Assembly: GCA_022560025.1 (NCBI GenBank)
Contig: JAFISE010000012.1
Coordinates: 186,001 to 250,000 of the forward strand
Direction: 5' to 3'
Length of the DNA stretch: 64,000 bases
From: Stagonosporopsis chrysanthemi
Lineage: Eukaryota; Ascomycota; Dothideomycetes; Pleosporales; Didymellaceae
The notes under the pieces were generated by a model. That model did no database searches. It saw nothing but the letters and a program-made list of their open reading frames with translations, and had not been told where the DNA came from. This document shows positions 54,767 to 64,000 of the stretch, in pieces. The translations under genes and the position numbers were made by a program. How positions within the stretch are numbered: position 1 is the first letter of the stretch; every line of letters begins with the position of its first letter.

Positions 54767-55379
54767 TGCATGGTCGCAAATCAAAAACGACTGGTTCAAC
54801 GTATGAGCAGCAAAACGACCTAGCAATTCCAGGAAGCGTACAACAGGTCGTACGGCATTGCACACTTAAGAACTTCGCATCTCGAGTGCGAACACCGACG
54901 GTGTTCTGTGGATGGTTGGCCGCATCGGGCCAACTTAGGCTTAGTGAACCTGCAAGGCCCCTGTCCGTTTATGAGGCTTAGCCATGTGGTAGTCCGAGAA
55001 TATCTACCAATAAGCTAACTTTAGCATGCAGGCTGTCGTCGACGCAATACACATGTGTGATTTATTGACTTGGCAACGCGCCGGCGATCAAATGGGTGAA
55101 ATCGGTCGTGAAGTGGAAGGTGGTGGTTATTCGCGATGCACTAGCCGAGGCCTTGCAATACCTATACATTGCTGATGACGCCCTTCCAGAGGCGCTGGAG
55201 AGTCGCGAAACTCGCTTGTCGGTATGGCGTAGACGGTATTCGCAACTCATACTTTCTCACGCACGCGGTGGTGCTGTCGCTCACGCTCCGCGTTATTACT
55301 GTGGCTCCCAATTGGCAAACTGCCTCAATTTGTGGCCGCGACCAGAAGCACATGTCGCAACGCGACTGTGTATGCGAGA
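54767..55379. other. Intergenic, about 610 bases
   Basis: Promoter of the mucin-like gene (left) and 3' flank of the SDR gene (right). No gene is seen. Confidence 0.4.
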
Positions 55380-56452
55380 TTATTCCATCGCAGTTGATCT
55401 GTTCCCAGAGACCACATTTGCTTGGCTGTCTCTGATGATCTCTTGTAGCCACCCGGGAAAGGCATGAATCTTGGGTAATGTGGACGGACCCAGAACGACC
55501 TGCCCGCTCTTCGCAGCCATGATCTGCTTTACCATAGCATCGGCGACATACTCTGGCTCTAACAGGATGGCACCGACTCGTGTTAATCCGGCCTGGATGG
55601 CCTCATGCGCAGTAATTGCCGACTTCGTCCAGCCTGGATGCACGATGGATGTTTTGATCTGGGGGCACTTGTACCGATGCTTCAATTCTTGGGTCAGACC
55701 TTCGTGGAGAGCGAGAAGAGCGACCTTGGTAGCACTATAATCGACTGCGCCTGCAAGGGCCACGAAGGAGGCTAGGCTGGCAACGCTCATGATGTGTCCC
55801 TTCCGTTTAGCTAACATGTCTGGCAAGAACTCCTGTATGGTACTCCAATGACTGATTAGATTGATGTCGAAAAGTTTTCGCAGAGCTTCAATAGGAATAT
55901 CGAGGATCGTGTAAGCATTGCCGATGCCTGCATTGTTGATCAAGATGGACGGTGATCCAAGATCAGAACGGATAGCTTTCCCTGCGTTATGGATTTCATC
56001 CCGCGAGGTTACATCAAATCGGTAGTATCGAATGACTTCGCGCTCAGCTACTGGATTGTCAGCCATCGAAGCCATCGAATTCGCTGTTACTCGCCATCAG
56101 TGAATTGGCTCGACAATGGCCCGATGTCGAGAACTGCGACCTTGATGCCGTGTAACACAAGCTTCTTTACTATGCAAGCACCAATACCCCCAGAGCCGCC
56201 TGTGACAACTGCGAGCTCGTTTGGGCAATCCCAGTCATCCTTGCCACCATTTCGTGCCCACCTGTTCTCGGCCCAGCTGTTAAGCATCGAATTGGCTTCG
56301 ACTGTGGCCCATGCAGCTAAGCCCCATTTGACAAAGCGGATAATGATCGTTTGGTCAAGGCCGAGAAAGAGGCTGTCTGAATTCCCCAATGTTGAAAGAT
56401 CAACTGCTTGCAGGCCGATGCAAGTACCAGCCAAAGTCAGGAACCGAAACAT
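55380..56452 (-). CDS. Short-chain dehydrogenase/reductase, retinol-dehydrogenase-like, 342 aa
   Basis: Exon 1 is 56452-56095, the intron is 56094-56051 and exon 2 is 56050-55380. The N-terminal hydrophobic segments (FLTLAGTCIGL and IIIRFVKWGLAAWAT) suggest membrane attachment, probably ER or lipid droplet. TGGSGGIG (84-91) is the NAD(P)-binding TGxxxGxG. LDI after strand beta-2 (acidic Asp) favours NAD(H). ILINNAGIG, the serine in HIMSVASLASF and YSATK supply the catalytic Asn/Ser/Tyr/Lys. PGWTKSAI follows. The class fits SDR16C/RDH10-DHRS3-like enzymes that oxidise or reduce retinoid, sterol or fatty alcohol substrates. The 44-nt intron needs a GC donor (G/GCGAGT); the join reads FTDVAEREVIRYYRFDVTS. 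The gene is divergent from MTG2, 349 bases apart. Confidence 0.87.
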
Positions 56453-56801
56453 ACTGATGATGCAGGGCTGACGTGTTTCAGGTGAGATCGTCCTCTGTTT
56501 GTGGCATCTGCGAGAATTGTGAATGACGTCTCGGGGTCGCTTGTCCGGAGGGTAAGCGCTATGCAGCAGATGTCGAGGACGAACTCCGAGATCGAGGTCT
56601 GGAAGCACTTTAATCTGCTCGAAACGTTCGAAGTGACCGAGGCACGTTAGAAAGCAGTTTTGGGGCAAGAGTCGCGTACCAGTAGTAGCTAGAAGGCGTA
56701 GTTCGGAGTTTCCGCGCGATAATTGGCTGCGCAAAACTGAAGCCATCACGACCGCGCTCGAACGCTCCTTCCCAAGCAACAATCTCCAACAATAGTGACG
56801 T
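56453..56801. promoter_or_regulatory. Shared divergent promoter of the SDR and MTG2 genes
   Basis: 349 bases separate the two ATGs on opposite strands. A minus-strand frame remains open through much of it, but I take this as SDR leader. No specific factor site is claimed. Confidence 0.5.
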
Positions 56802-58466
56802 ATGCCTTCTGTTCGACCGAGTTTCCTTGGTGGAACGCTCACACCGTTCCTGTATCCGGCTTTTACCGAATCGACGCTCCTCGCTGTCTCGCGCAGATGT
56901 CCGCTGCGCAGACGATTTCCGTCGAAGGCACGATGTAGCTCTACAGCCACCGAACAGGCCGACTACTCGCGGCTTGATCCCACGCCAGACGACTACTCTC
57001 TGACCCCTTTTGCCGATCGAACCATCCTCACACTGGAAGCTGGCGCTGGAGGTCATGGCTGCGTTTCGTTTCTTCGCGAGATGTACACCCCAGAAGGGCC
57101 CGCCAACGGCGGTGATGGAGGCAGTGGAGGGAACATATACATCCAGGCAGTGCGTGGTGAAACCTCGCTGCATAAGCTCGCTCGCAGACGTCTCATCAAG
57201 GCTGGGCGAGGCCGCAATGGACAGGGCAAAGTGAAGGGTGGCGAGAGGGGCGCAGATGTTCTCATCAAGGTACCTGTGGGAACAATCGTGCGAGAGATTC
57301 AGAGACATGATCCAGTCGACATTCTCGTGGAAGAGGCGGAGAAGGCAGAGATGGCGCGTGAACGGGCAGAAGCTAACGGCGATGTCGTGGAAGAGGACGG
57401 CGGTTACAAGAGAGATAGATGGCTGGTATATCCTGGCACAGTGCCCACCGAACTGAACAGGATGAAGTTCCCTCAGCTACCGAAGCCTCGAAAGTCGCAT
57501 CTCGCCGCCCTTGAGCCCCAGTCGCCGATTTGGCTTGATCTCGACAAGCACATGGAAACGCCTATACTGCTCGCAGCTGGCGCTATGGGTGGCCTTGGTA
57601 ACCCCAACTTCATGACGCCTTTCAACAACAGGCCGAAGATGGCTACAAAAGGAGAAGAGGGTCTTAAGATCTCGGTCCAACTCGAGCTGAAGATCCTTGC
57701 AGACTTGGGGCTGGTTGGTCTCCCAAACGCTGGAAAGAGTACCCTGCTTCGAGCCCTGAGCAACAGCCGCGCCCGAGTTGGCAACTGGGCCTTCACAACC
57801 CTTCAGCCGAACGTTGGCACTGTTGTTCTCGACAACCATAAGGGTCGTCCCCTCGTCACAAAGCGCAACAAGCACGGCGAGCTACGCGAGAGCTTCACCA
57901 TTGCCGATGTCCCCGGACTCATAGAAGACGCGCACCTAGACAAGGGGCTTGGTCTCGGCTTTCTCCGCCACGTCGAGCGTGCTGCAGTCCTAGCCTTCGT
58001 CATCGACCTCAACGCCGGCGACGCAGTCCAGGCACTGAAGCTCTTGTGGCGAGAAGTCTCCGAATACGAAGCCCTCCGCGGCAGAGAACTCAACGCCGAA
58101 ACCGAGCGCCGCATGGTCATGTGGAAACCCGCTAATAGTGTCGAATCAAAGACCGAGACCGAGACCGACGACCTCGATTACCCTGATCTGAACCCTGCAA
58201 TCGAGCCTCTGCCATTCCTCTCCTCCGAGCCGATCTCCGCGAAGCCGTGGTTCGTCGTCGCGACCAAGGCGGATCTCGACGGCACACAGGAAAACTTCGA
58301 GAAGCTGCATAAGTACCTGGCAGATGTCAAGAGTGGCGCGCAGCCTCATCCCAGTGGGCGCGACAATGCGTGGAAGCGGGACGTCTCGTGCATTCCCATT
58401 AGCGCTATTCATGCACATGGTGTTGAGGCGATACCGCAAATAGTCATGGATCTGTTAGACGACTAG
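56802..58466 (+). CDS. MTG2: Mitochondrial Obg-family GTPase Mtg2, 554 aa
   Basis: A single exon. The Arg-rich, acid-free N-terminus (about 45 residues, SRRCPLRRRFPSKARCSS) is a mitochondrial targeting sequence. The Obg fold (about 65-255) begins ILTLEAGAGGHGCVSFLREM and contains ANGGDGGSGGNIYI, with fungal insertions after VGTIVREIQ. The G domain has G1 GLPNAGKST (about 306), FTTLQPNVG (switch I), DVPGLIEDAHLDKGLGLGF (G3/switch II) and G4 VATKADLD, with SAIHAHGVEAIP as the G5 region. Mtg2 assembles the large subunit of the mitochondrial ribosome in yeast. Length and all motifs are as expected for an active protein. It is tail to tail with NUP145. Confidence 0.95.
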   Translation: MPSVRPSFLGGTLTPFLYPAFTESTLLAVSRRCPLRRRFPSKARCSSTATEQADYSRLDPTPDDYSLTPFADRTILTLEAGAGGHGCVSFLREMYTPEGPANGGDGGSGGNIYIQAVRGETSLHKLARRRLIKAGRGRNGQGKVKGGERGADVLIKVPVGTIVREIQRHDPVDILVEEAEKAEMARERAEANGDVVEEDGGYKRDRWLVYPGTVPTELNRMKFPQLPKPRKSHLAALEPQSPIWLDLDKHMETPILLAAGAMGGLGNPNFMTPFNNRPKMATKGEEGLKISVQLELKILADLGLVGLPNAGKSTLLRALSNSRARVGNWAFTTLQPNVGTVVLDNHKGRPLVTKRNKHGELRESFTIADVPGLIEDAHLDKGLGLGFLRHVERAAVLAFVIDLNAGDAVQALKLLWREVSEYEALRGRELNAETERRMVMWKPANSVESKTETETDDLDYPDLNPAIEPLPFLSSEPISAKPWFVVATKADLDGTQENFEKLHKYLADVKSGAQPHPSGRDNAWKRDVSCIPISAIHAHGVEAIPQIVMDLLDD

Positions 58467-58872
58467 ACGGATGTGATACCGTACAATGTAACATTGTTGA
58501 TTTGCTCCTTCCGCTGCGACATCCGTGTGATAACGTGAAGTAACTGTAGTGCAAAAGACCGCTTATCCACCAGCAATTGAACCCTGGCTGTATCACTGTT
58601 TGAAGCCCATGCTGGGGCTCGCTCTTCGTCATGGGGGAAAAGCAGCGACAGAATGGGTCACATCGAGACAAGTTTGACAAGAATGAAGACTCTTGGTCTT
58701 TTTACGATATCCTACTATACATATGTTCCTCCACTGTGCCATTTGCCGGTATCAATTACCCACGAATACTGACCGTTCTTTATGCCAAGCGGCCTTCCCT
58801 CGTCTGCGAGTTTGTTCAAAGAACACGACACGTCTCTCTTTACTCAACATCACATGGACGTGCTAGGGAACC
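58467..58872. other. Convergent intergenic spacer
   Basis: 406 bases between the stop codons of MTG2 and NUP145; 3' UTRs only. Confidence 0.5.
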
Positions 58873-61800
58873 TTACCTGCTGTCCGCCATGAGGTTGCGA
58901 TAATAGCTCGTGCTGAGATTGCACGAGTGCTTGAGCCACAAATCTTCAGTAAGCGGAAGCTTGAGGATCTGGGAAAGGTTGGCAGTCTAGAAGATAGTTA
59001 GTCAAGGAGGTCAGCGGCAGAAGTAGTGATGGATAACTTACCTTGCTCTTTGCGACAAGGTTGGCGACCGTGCCAGCGATCTCCATCAGTGCGACACGCT
59101 CCTCAAGACCGCACGACTCCAGGCGATCGCGTGCAGCGATATGAAGAGCCTTCTGCAGCTTGTAGAGGAGGTGCTGAATGTCTTGTTCAAGGTCTTCGTC
59201 AATGCGATACGTCGAGCGACGCCCAGTATGGTCAAGCAGCTCGATGTAGTCCAGATAGATTTGGCCGCCTTGTGCCCAGCCAGCAACTGGATCTCCGCGG
59301 CCAGCAGCATTGCGTTTGGAAGAAGCAAGCGATACGTTGTCGCTAGAAAACCCATCTGTTTCTTCAGGGACGAACCCAGCCATAAGATCACGCAGAGGCT
59401 CATAGTCACGCGAAATGATGGCATCGGGGCCGACCCTGCGGCAGAGAACCTCGTGAGCCTCTTCAAGCTCATTAGCCTTGATGAGGTGCGTGGCTTCACG
59501 GACTGCATCACCTTCAGTCTTGGCTTGCAGTGCAGCGGCAGCGTGGAGCCAAGTTAAAGGAACCTGGAGGTTGCTGGTGAGGTAGGCGTAGGTGGAGTCC
59601 GAATCATCCAGTGTGACGGATTTTGCGAACTGGTTGACTACTGATCGAATGTAGTGCTCACGCATGGATGCTGAAGAAAGGTGTGTGTAAACCCAGATCG
59701 CTGTAGTCCAGTGCTCTCGAGTGTGGAGCGACGAGGCGTAAGACAAAGTGATCTTATCACCAAGCTCGACCAAGGGATCAGCACCTTGCGCATCTGCGTT
59801 GATGACGGTGGCTGTCGATGACATGAACGATCGACGGAAGTCGCCGTCGCCGTCGCCGTCGCCACGGAATGTCGGCATCCCAATCTTGCGTTCAGGCTCT
59901 TCAATCTCATCTCGATGACGGGAGTAGAGGAGCTGAAAGAGCTGGAATGACAGGCGCGCGTTGAGAGGGTGCCCAGAGACGTTCTCTGGAGCCAGAACGT
60001 CCTCCACGTTGGCTGGGATGTCTAGCTTAGAGGCGGCGTAAAGCTTCAGGATACCCCAAAGAAGATCTTCGCGGTTAGCTGCATCAGGATCGGTCCAGCC
60101 CATGTCAGTGTTGTCGCGAACAAACCAAGGTACAGGCTTGACATCTTCGAGCCCGTCCCTGATAGCATCTGCAAATTGTGCAACAGCAAGCTCAATGGGT
60201 TCGTCCACGAGGGTGCCGTACCACAGGCGAAGGCCGAATGCTCGACGCCAATCGAGAGCAAACCTGCTTGAGATGTTGAAAGTAGAACATCTGTTTTCAC
60301 GGCCGTTTCCTTGCTTGCCAGCAGCCTGGGCGCAATTGCCAGACAACAACTCATACAGAGCACGTTGCGCATCCTCCATCTCGGCAAGCATATCCAGTCG
60401 TCGCCACTCCTCAATTTGCGTGGTCACGGTCTGCCGCATATTCGCATCACCACCGATTTGCGCAATCATGGTGGCCAGGCGTAAGTCCAAGCCTTCAAGT
60501 AGAGCATAACAAGCTTCAGCAACGTTGTTGCAACTCAGCTGTGCAATGGCGCGCTCTTCAGAAGTCGCCGCTTCCTGAACATGTTTCTGCGCATCCTCAA
60601 AAACCAGAGCCTTCCAAAATTCGGAAAGCCTGTCCTTCCTATAACGCTCCATGTGTTCGGTACCAACATCAGCTGGCTTCTTGATCCTGTCACCACCATC
60701 AAACAAAAGTGATAATAGTTGCCAGGCATGCTGTTCGTGGGCGCCTGCAGCTGTGTCGACGGCAACAGCCTTTGCCAGACTGGAGAACTCAATGGGCGCA
60801 GGTTCGGTGATGATTGTGGCGAACGGTACGCCGTTGACAGTGGAGATCTTGGTCTGCTGCTTTTGAATGCTCAGGGGTTCGGGAGCCGCCTATGCATGGT
60901 CAGTATAGGTCGCTTGTGTCACCTCGACAGATTGCTCACATCATCAAATGTTGGCATCTGGAGAAACCGGACGTCTTTGGTCGCGCCAACGAGTGGCTCC
61001 TGCGCAGAAGAGAAGGCACCGCTTTCGAGGCTCTTACTACCCTTGTTGCCGTAAATCAGGACGCCGGTCTCGGTGAAGTGAGGCTTGCTGGAGTTGTGGA
61101 ACTCTTTGTCGGGCTCGGACATTTCGTCGAGGTCGTGGGAAGTTTTGGGTCGTTTCGAATATGGTAACTGGAGACAAGGATTTAGCAATCTTGTCCCATG
61201 TTAATTTGTATCTACATACAGTGGCCGACGTATCAATTCAAGTGAGGCCACCTCACAGAAACCAACAGTGCCCTGCCAAAACAAATGCAAGAAAGAAGGG
61301 GAAGTCAAACCTCGATGCCATGTCCCTGTCTCTTTGAGAAGGACTCCCGATGGTGCTCTGTCTCCCCGAAGAGCGAGTTCATCAAATCTATATGTGTCAC
61401 AAAGGGGCGCGCGTTGATAGACTGTGTTGCAAATGTGGGGCTCCTATCGTGCTCGCGAAGAACATGGCCCTGGCTTTCGCGCAGGGTGTTGCGGTCTTGC
61501 TTTCTTGGGCTGATAGTGCGCTGGAGTTGATCCGCCCAGTCGTCGTCGAAGACGGCCTGTCCCTTTGAAGGCGTACCAAAATTGGGCATGAAGACCTGAC
61601 TCGCTTTCAAGATTGACTTTGGCGCCTTGAGCGTGCTCCTGAAAGGGTCTGCTTCTGTAGCGGCTGCTGGCTCCGTGGTGTGAAGAGGTCCAGACACAGA
61701 ATCCGCCATGCTCTGGTCTTGGTCCAATTCGGATTCGCTCTCATAATAGTCAGCCTCTTGCTGGCCTTCAAGCGAACCCACGGAGCGCTCCCCTAAAAAA

Positions 61801-64000
61801 GACTCGCCGCGAGAGTCCTCCTCGTCATCGTACTCTTCGTACGCAGCCTGGTCGCTAAAGCCGCCAGGAACACTTACACGAGCACGCATGCCTCGCTTGA
61901 AATCGAAAGTGTCATCGGGGCTAGACCCGTCAGGGCTAACAAGCGAGTCTTGCTGGGGCGTGCGGGTCATCTGGCTTGTATTGAGCAATGTGTGCGCAGG
62001 TGTGTCGGGCACGGGGCTCAGCTCACTCGACTCGTCCTCCTCCTCATCGCTGTAATCATTCTCGTAGTCAAGACCGTATGACGAGAAATGGGGCACTGTG
62101 AAGACCCAGCCACCGTTGCTGGCATCGTAGCTCTCGAAAGTCGTACCAGCCACGCGCTTCAGGCGCTCCAAGTGCTTAGCATCCTTCTTACCAGCCTTGT
62201 TGCGAGGCCACGAGTTGAGAAGAGTGACGCGCGATGGGTGATTCAGCGCGGTACCCATTGGTGGCTTCGGCAGGCAAGAACAGTTCTCGCCATAGACTGT
62301 GGCGTTGCGGTGATTAAGCTGCACAATGTCGCCAAAGAGCTTGTCGAGGTTGCTGTCCGACAGATCCACAGGTGAGCCTTGGTGGAATTCGATCTGACCG
62401 ATATTATGGCGGCCAACAACAAAGTTGCGCACGCTCTTGAGCTCTTGTTTGCTGAGCTTCTTCAGCTGTTGCAGAGATGGCTGAGACCAGTATTCGCCAG
62501 GCTCAGGGTCTTCGCCCAGCTGCGCGTTGATAGCTGGAGATGATTTTGGTGTCAAAGAGGAGTCGTTCTTGGGTACACGTGCAAGCTCGTTGCCATTGAC
62601 TTGCTGCATGGCCGGGCGAGAGGGCTCGGGACTAGCATCTCCGTTAACAGGCCCAGGAGATGCATCATCATCATCCCTGCGCACCACCATGGCAGTCTCT
62701 CCGTTTGCGTTGCTGTTCAGAGTGTCACCGTCACCACCGGCGAAGCTGACACGCTTGTGCGACGGCTCATCGAAGAGCGGGATGCGTGTATTGATGGAAC
62801 GATTGACGTTGAGCTTCTTCAGACTTCCGTTGCCGAATGAGCGACCGGTTGTAGAGAAAGCACCTGGGGCCAAGATACTGGTCTCAGGAGTGAAGCTGTT
62901 ACGCAGATTGCTCACAGAGGTGCTCCTACTACCAAGCGAGCGCGACAAATTGCTTCCAGCGAAAAGACTACCACCAAGGTTAGGTGTAGCTTGACCACTA
63001 GCTGGGCTGCCGTAAGTAGAATATGTGAATCCATAGCCGCCTGTGCGCTTAGCCTGGGGCGTCAGGAGACGAGTAGAAGCGGCAGGGTTCAGCTTATGCT
63101 GAGGCAAGATGGCGCTCTTTTTGTTCTTTTGGCTGCTAGAAAGAGGAGTGGCGATGGGACCAGGGCTCTGGGTAGGAGTAGCAAGGCCAGCGAACAGTGC
63201 ATCATTTCCGTAAGGGTTGGTGTTCAGAGAAGTGTTCAACAAAGAGCTTCCAGATGCACCAAACAAGCTGTTGCCGTGCTGTTGCTGGTTCTGTTGCTGG
63301 TTCTGCTGACTAGCTCCAAACATAGAGCCACCCATGCCATTCTGCTGTTGATTGTTCTGACCCATACTGCCGAAAAGACCACCGCCAGTGTTGGTGCCTG
63401 CAGTAGAGTTGCCAAAGAGACCGCCGGGCTTCTGCTGGTTGTTCTGTCCGCCAAAGAGGCTGGAGCTGGCGTTTGTCTGGTTGTTTTGTCCACTGAGGTT
63501 ACCGAAAAGGCCACCTCCAGTTGCGTTCCCAGTGTTCGTGGTGCTAGCACCGCCAAAGAGGCCTCCGCCGGTGGTCGCAGGCTTAGCACCGCCGAATAAT
63601 CCACCCCCGGTGTTGTTAGTGTTCGAACCTCCAAAAAGGCCTCCAGATGCTGGAGTTGTAGTAGATGCGCCGCCACCAAACAGACCACCAGTGTTAGTCG
63701 TCGTAGATCCGCCTCCAAAAAGACCGCCCGCCGCGGGCTTGGCCTGGTTGTTGTTATGGCCAAAACCACCACCTCCACCACCACCAAAGAGTCCGCCAGA
63801 TGCCGGTGCTTGCGTGGCGTTATTCTGGCCGAATGCGCTACCGCCTGCGTTACCGAACAAACCGCCGCCTGCATTTGCCGTCTGTGCGGCACCGCCGAAG
63901 GCAGGTGCGGCGCTGGCTTGGTTGTTCTGGCCGAAGAGTCCTCCACCGGTGTTCGATTGACCAAAGCCTGAGTTCGTGGAACCACCGAAACCCGTGGAAG
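58873..64000 (-). CDS. NUP145: Nup98-Nup96 precursor nucleoporin (Nup145/SonB), 5' end beyond window
   Basis: Exons read from the right edge to 61311, 61167-60940, 60889-59042 and 58986-58873 (introns 61310-61168, 60939-60890 and 59041-58987). The first exon is open to the window edge, so the N-terminus is missing. It holds GLFG/FG repeats with Asn-rich spacers (binding karyopherins), then an autoproteolytic domain (EYWSQPSLQQL, FVVGRHNIGQIEF, PVDLSD, LNHPSRVTLLNSWP) ending VFTVPHFS/SYGL. Cleavage after HFS is expected to release Nup98 from Nup96. The Nup96 part starts DYENDYSDEEEDE, joins LPYSKRPKTSHDLDEMSE across the first intron, and forms the helical scaffold of the Y (Nup84/Nup107-160) complex. 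The last intron restores the terminal exon TANLSQILKLPLTEDLWL; an unspliced reading would stop at 58946 instead. Confidence 0.95.

Noticed and set aside
62991..63960. Plus-strand frames opposite the FG-repeat region of NUP145
   Set aside because: Reverse complement of GLFG repeats gives Pro/Lys- or Val/Leu-rich runs; no independent coding evidence.

Overview
The window looks like nuclear DNA of a filamentous ascomycete (Pezizomycotina), probably a Dothideomycete. Genes are dense and sit on both strands. They carry many short (44-80 nt) spliceosomal introns with GTAAGT/GTGAGT-type donors. Typical filamentous-fungal families are present: a HET-domain protein, a Zn2Cys6 regulator, DHA1-type transporters, a fungal rhodopsin-domain protein and Ser/Thr-rich surface proteins. 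The class-level placement is inference. I worked out exon structures by hand from reading frame plus splice signals. Coordinates are exact for most genes, but could be off by a base near 7.4-8.5 kb and near 56.4 kb.

Layout. 0-9.6 kb: the 5' part of a HET-STAND (NLR-like) gene, two tRNA genes that both contain introns (Glu-UUC and Ser-CGA), two conserved proteins of unknown function arranged tail to tail, a divergent or broken rhodopsin-domain gene and an F-box-like gene. 9.6-18 kb: a small acidic membrane protein, a Gyp5-type Rab GAP and an MFS transporter. 18-26 kb is the unstable part of the window. It has a Cys-rich protein gene broken by a 12-bp VNTR and an assembly gap, a second rapidly evolving or broken gene, a degenerate repeat of about 31 bp found 3' of both genes, and the relic of an Hsp70-like ATPase gene with an internal tandem duplication. 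26-41 kb: a PLOD-like type II glycosyltransferase, a membrane-anchored type-B carboxylesterase, a nine-exon SLIP-GC-like large GTPase, a UaY/Ppr1-type Zn2Cys6 regulator with a Q26 tract and a second MFS transporter. 41.4-44.7 kb: a 3.3-kb gene-free stretch. 44.7-64 kb: an E2-fold protein without the catalytic cysteine, a vWA-like protein, a 1512-residue mucin-like single-pass surface protein, a retinol-dehydrogenase-like SDR, the mitochondrial GTPase Mtg2 and the Nup98-Nup96 precursor (Nup145/SonB), whose 5' end runs off the window.

Most genes are unrelated housekeeping or accessory genes and I see no metabolic gene cluster. The items most worth a second look are the HET-STAND gene at the left edge, the 18-25 kb region of repeats and gene decay, the SLIP-GC-like GTPase and the large mucin-like sensor candidate. 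At least three introns appear to use GC-AG splice sites.
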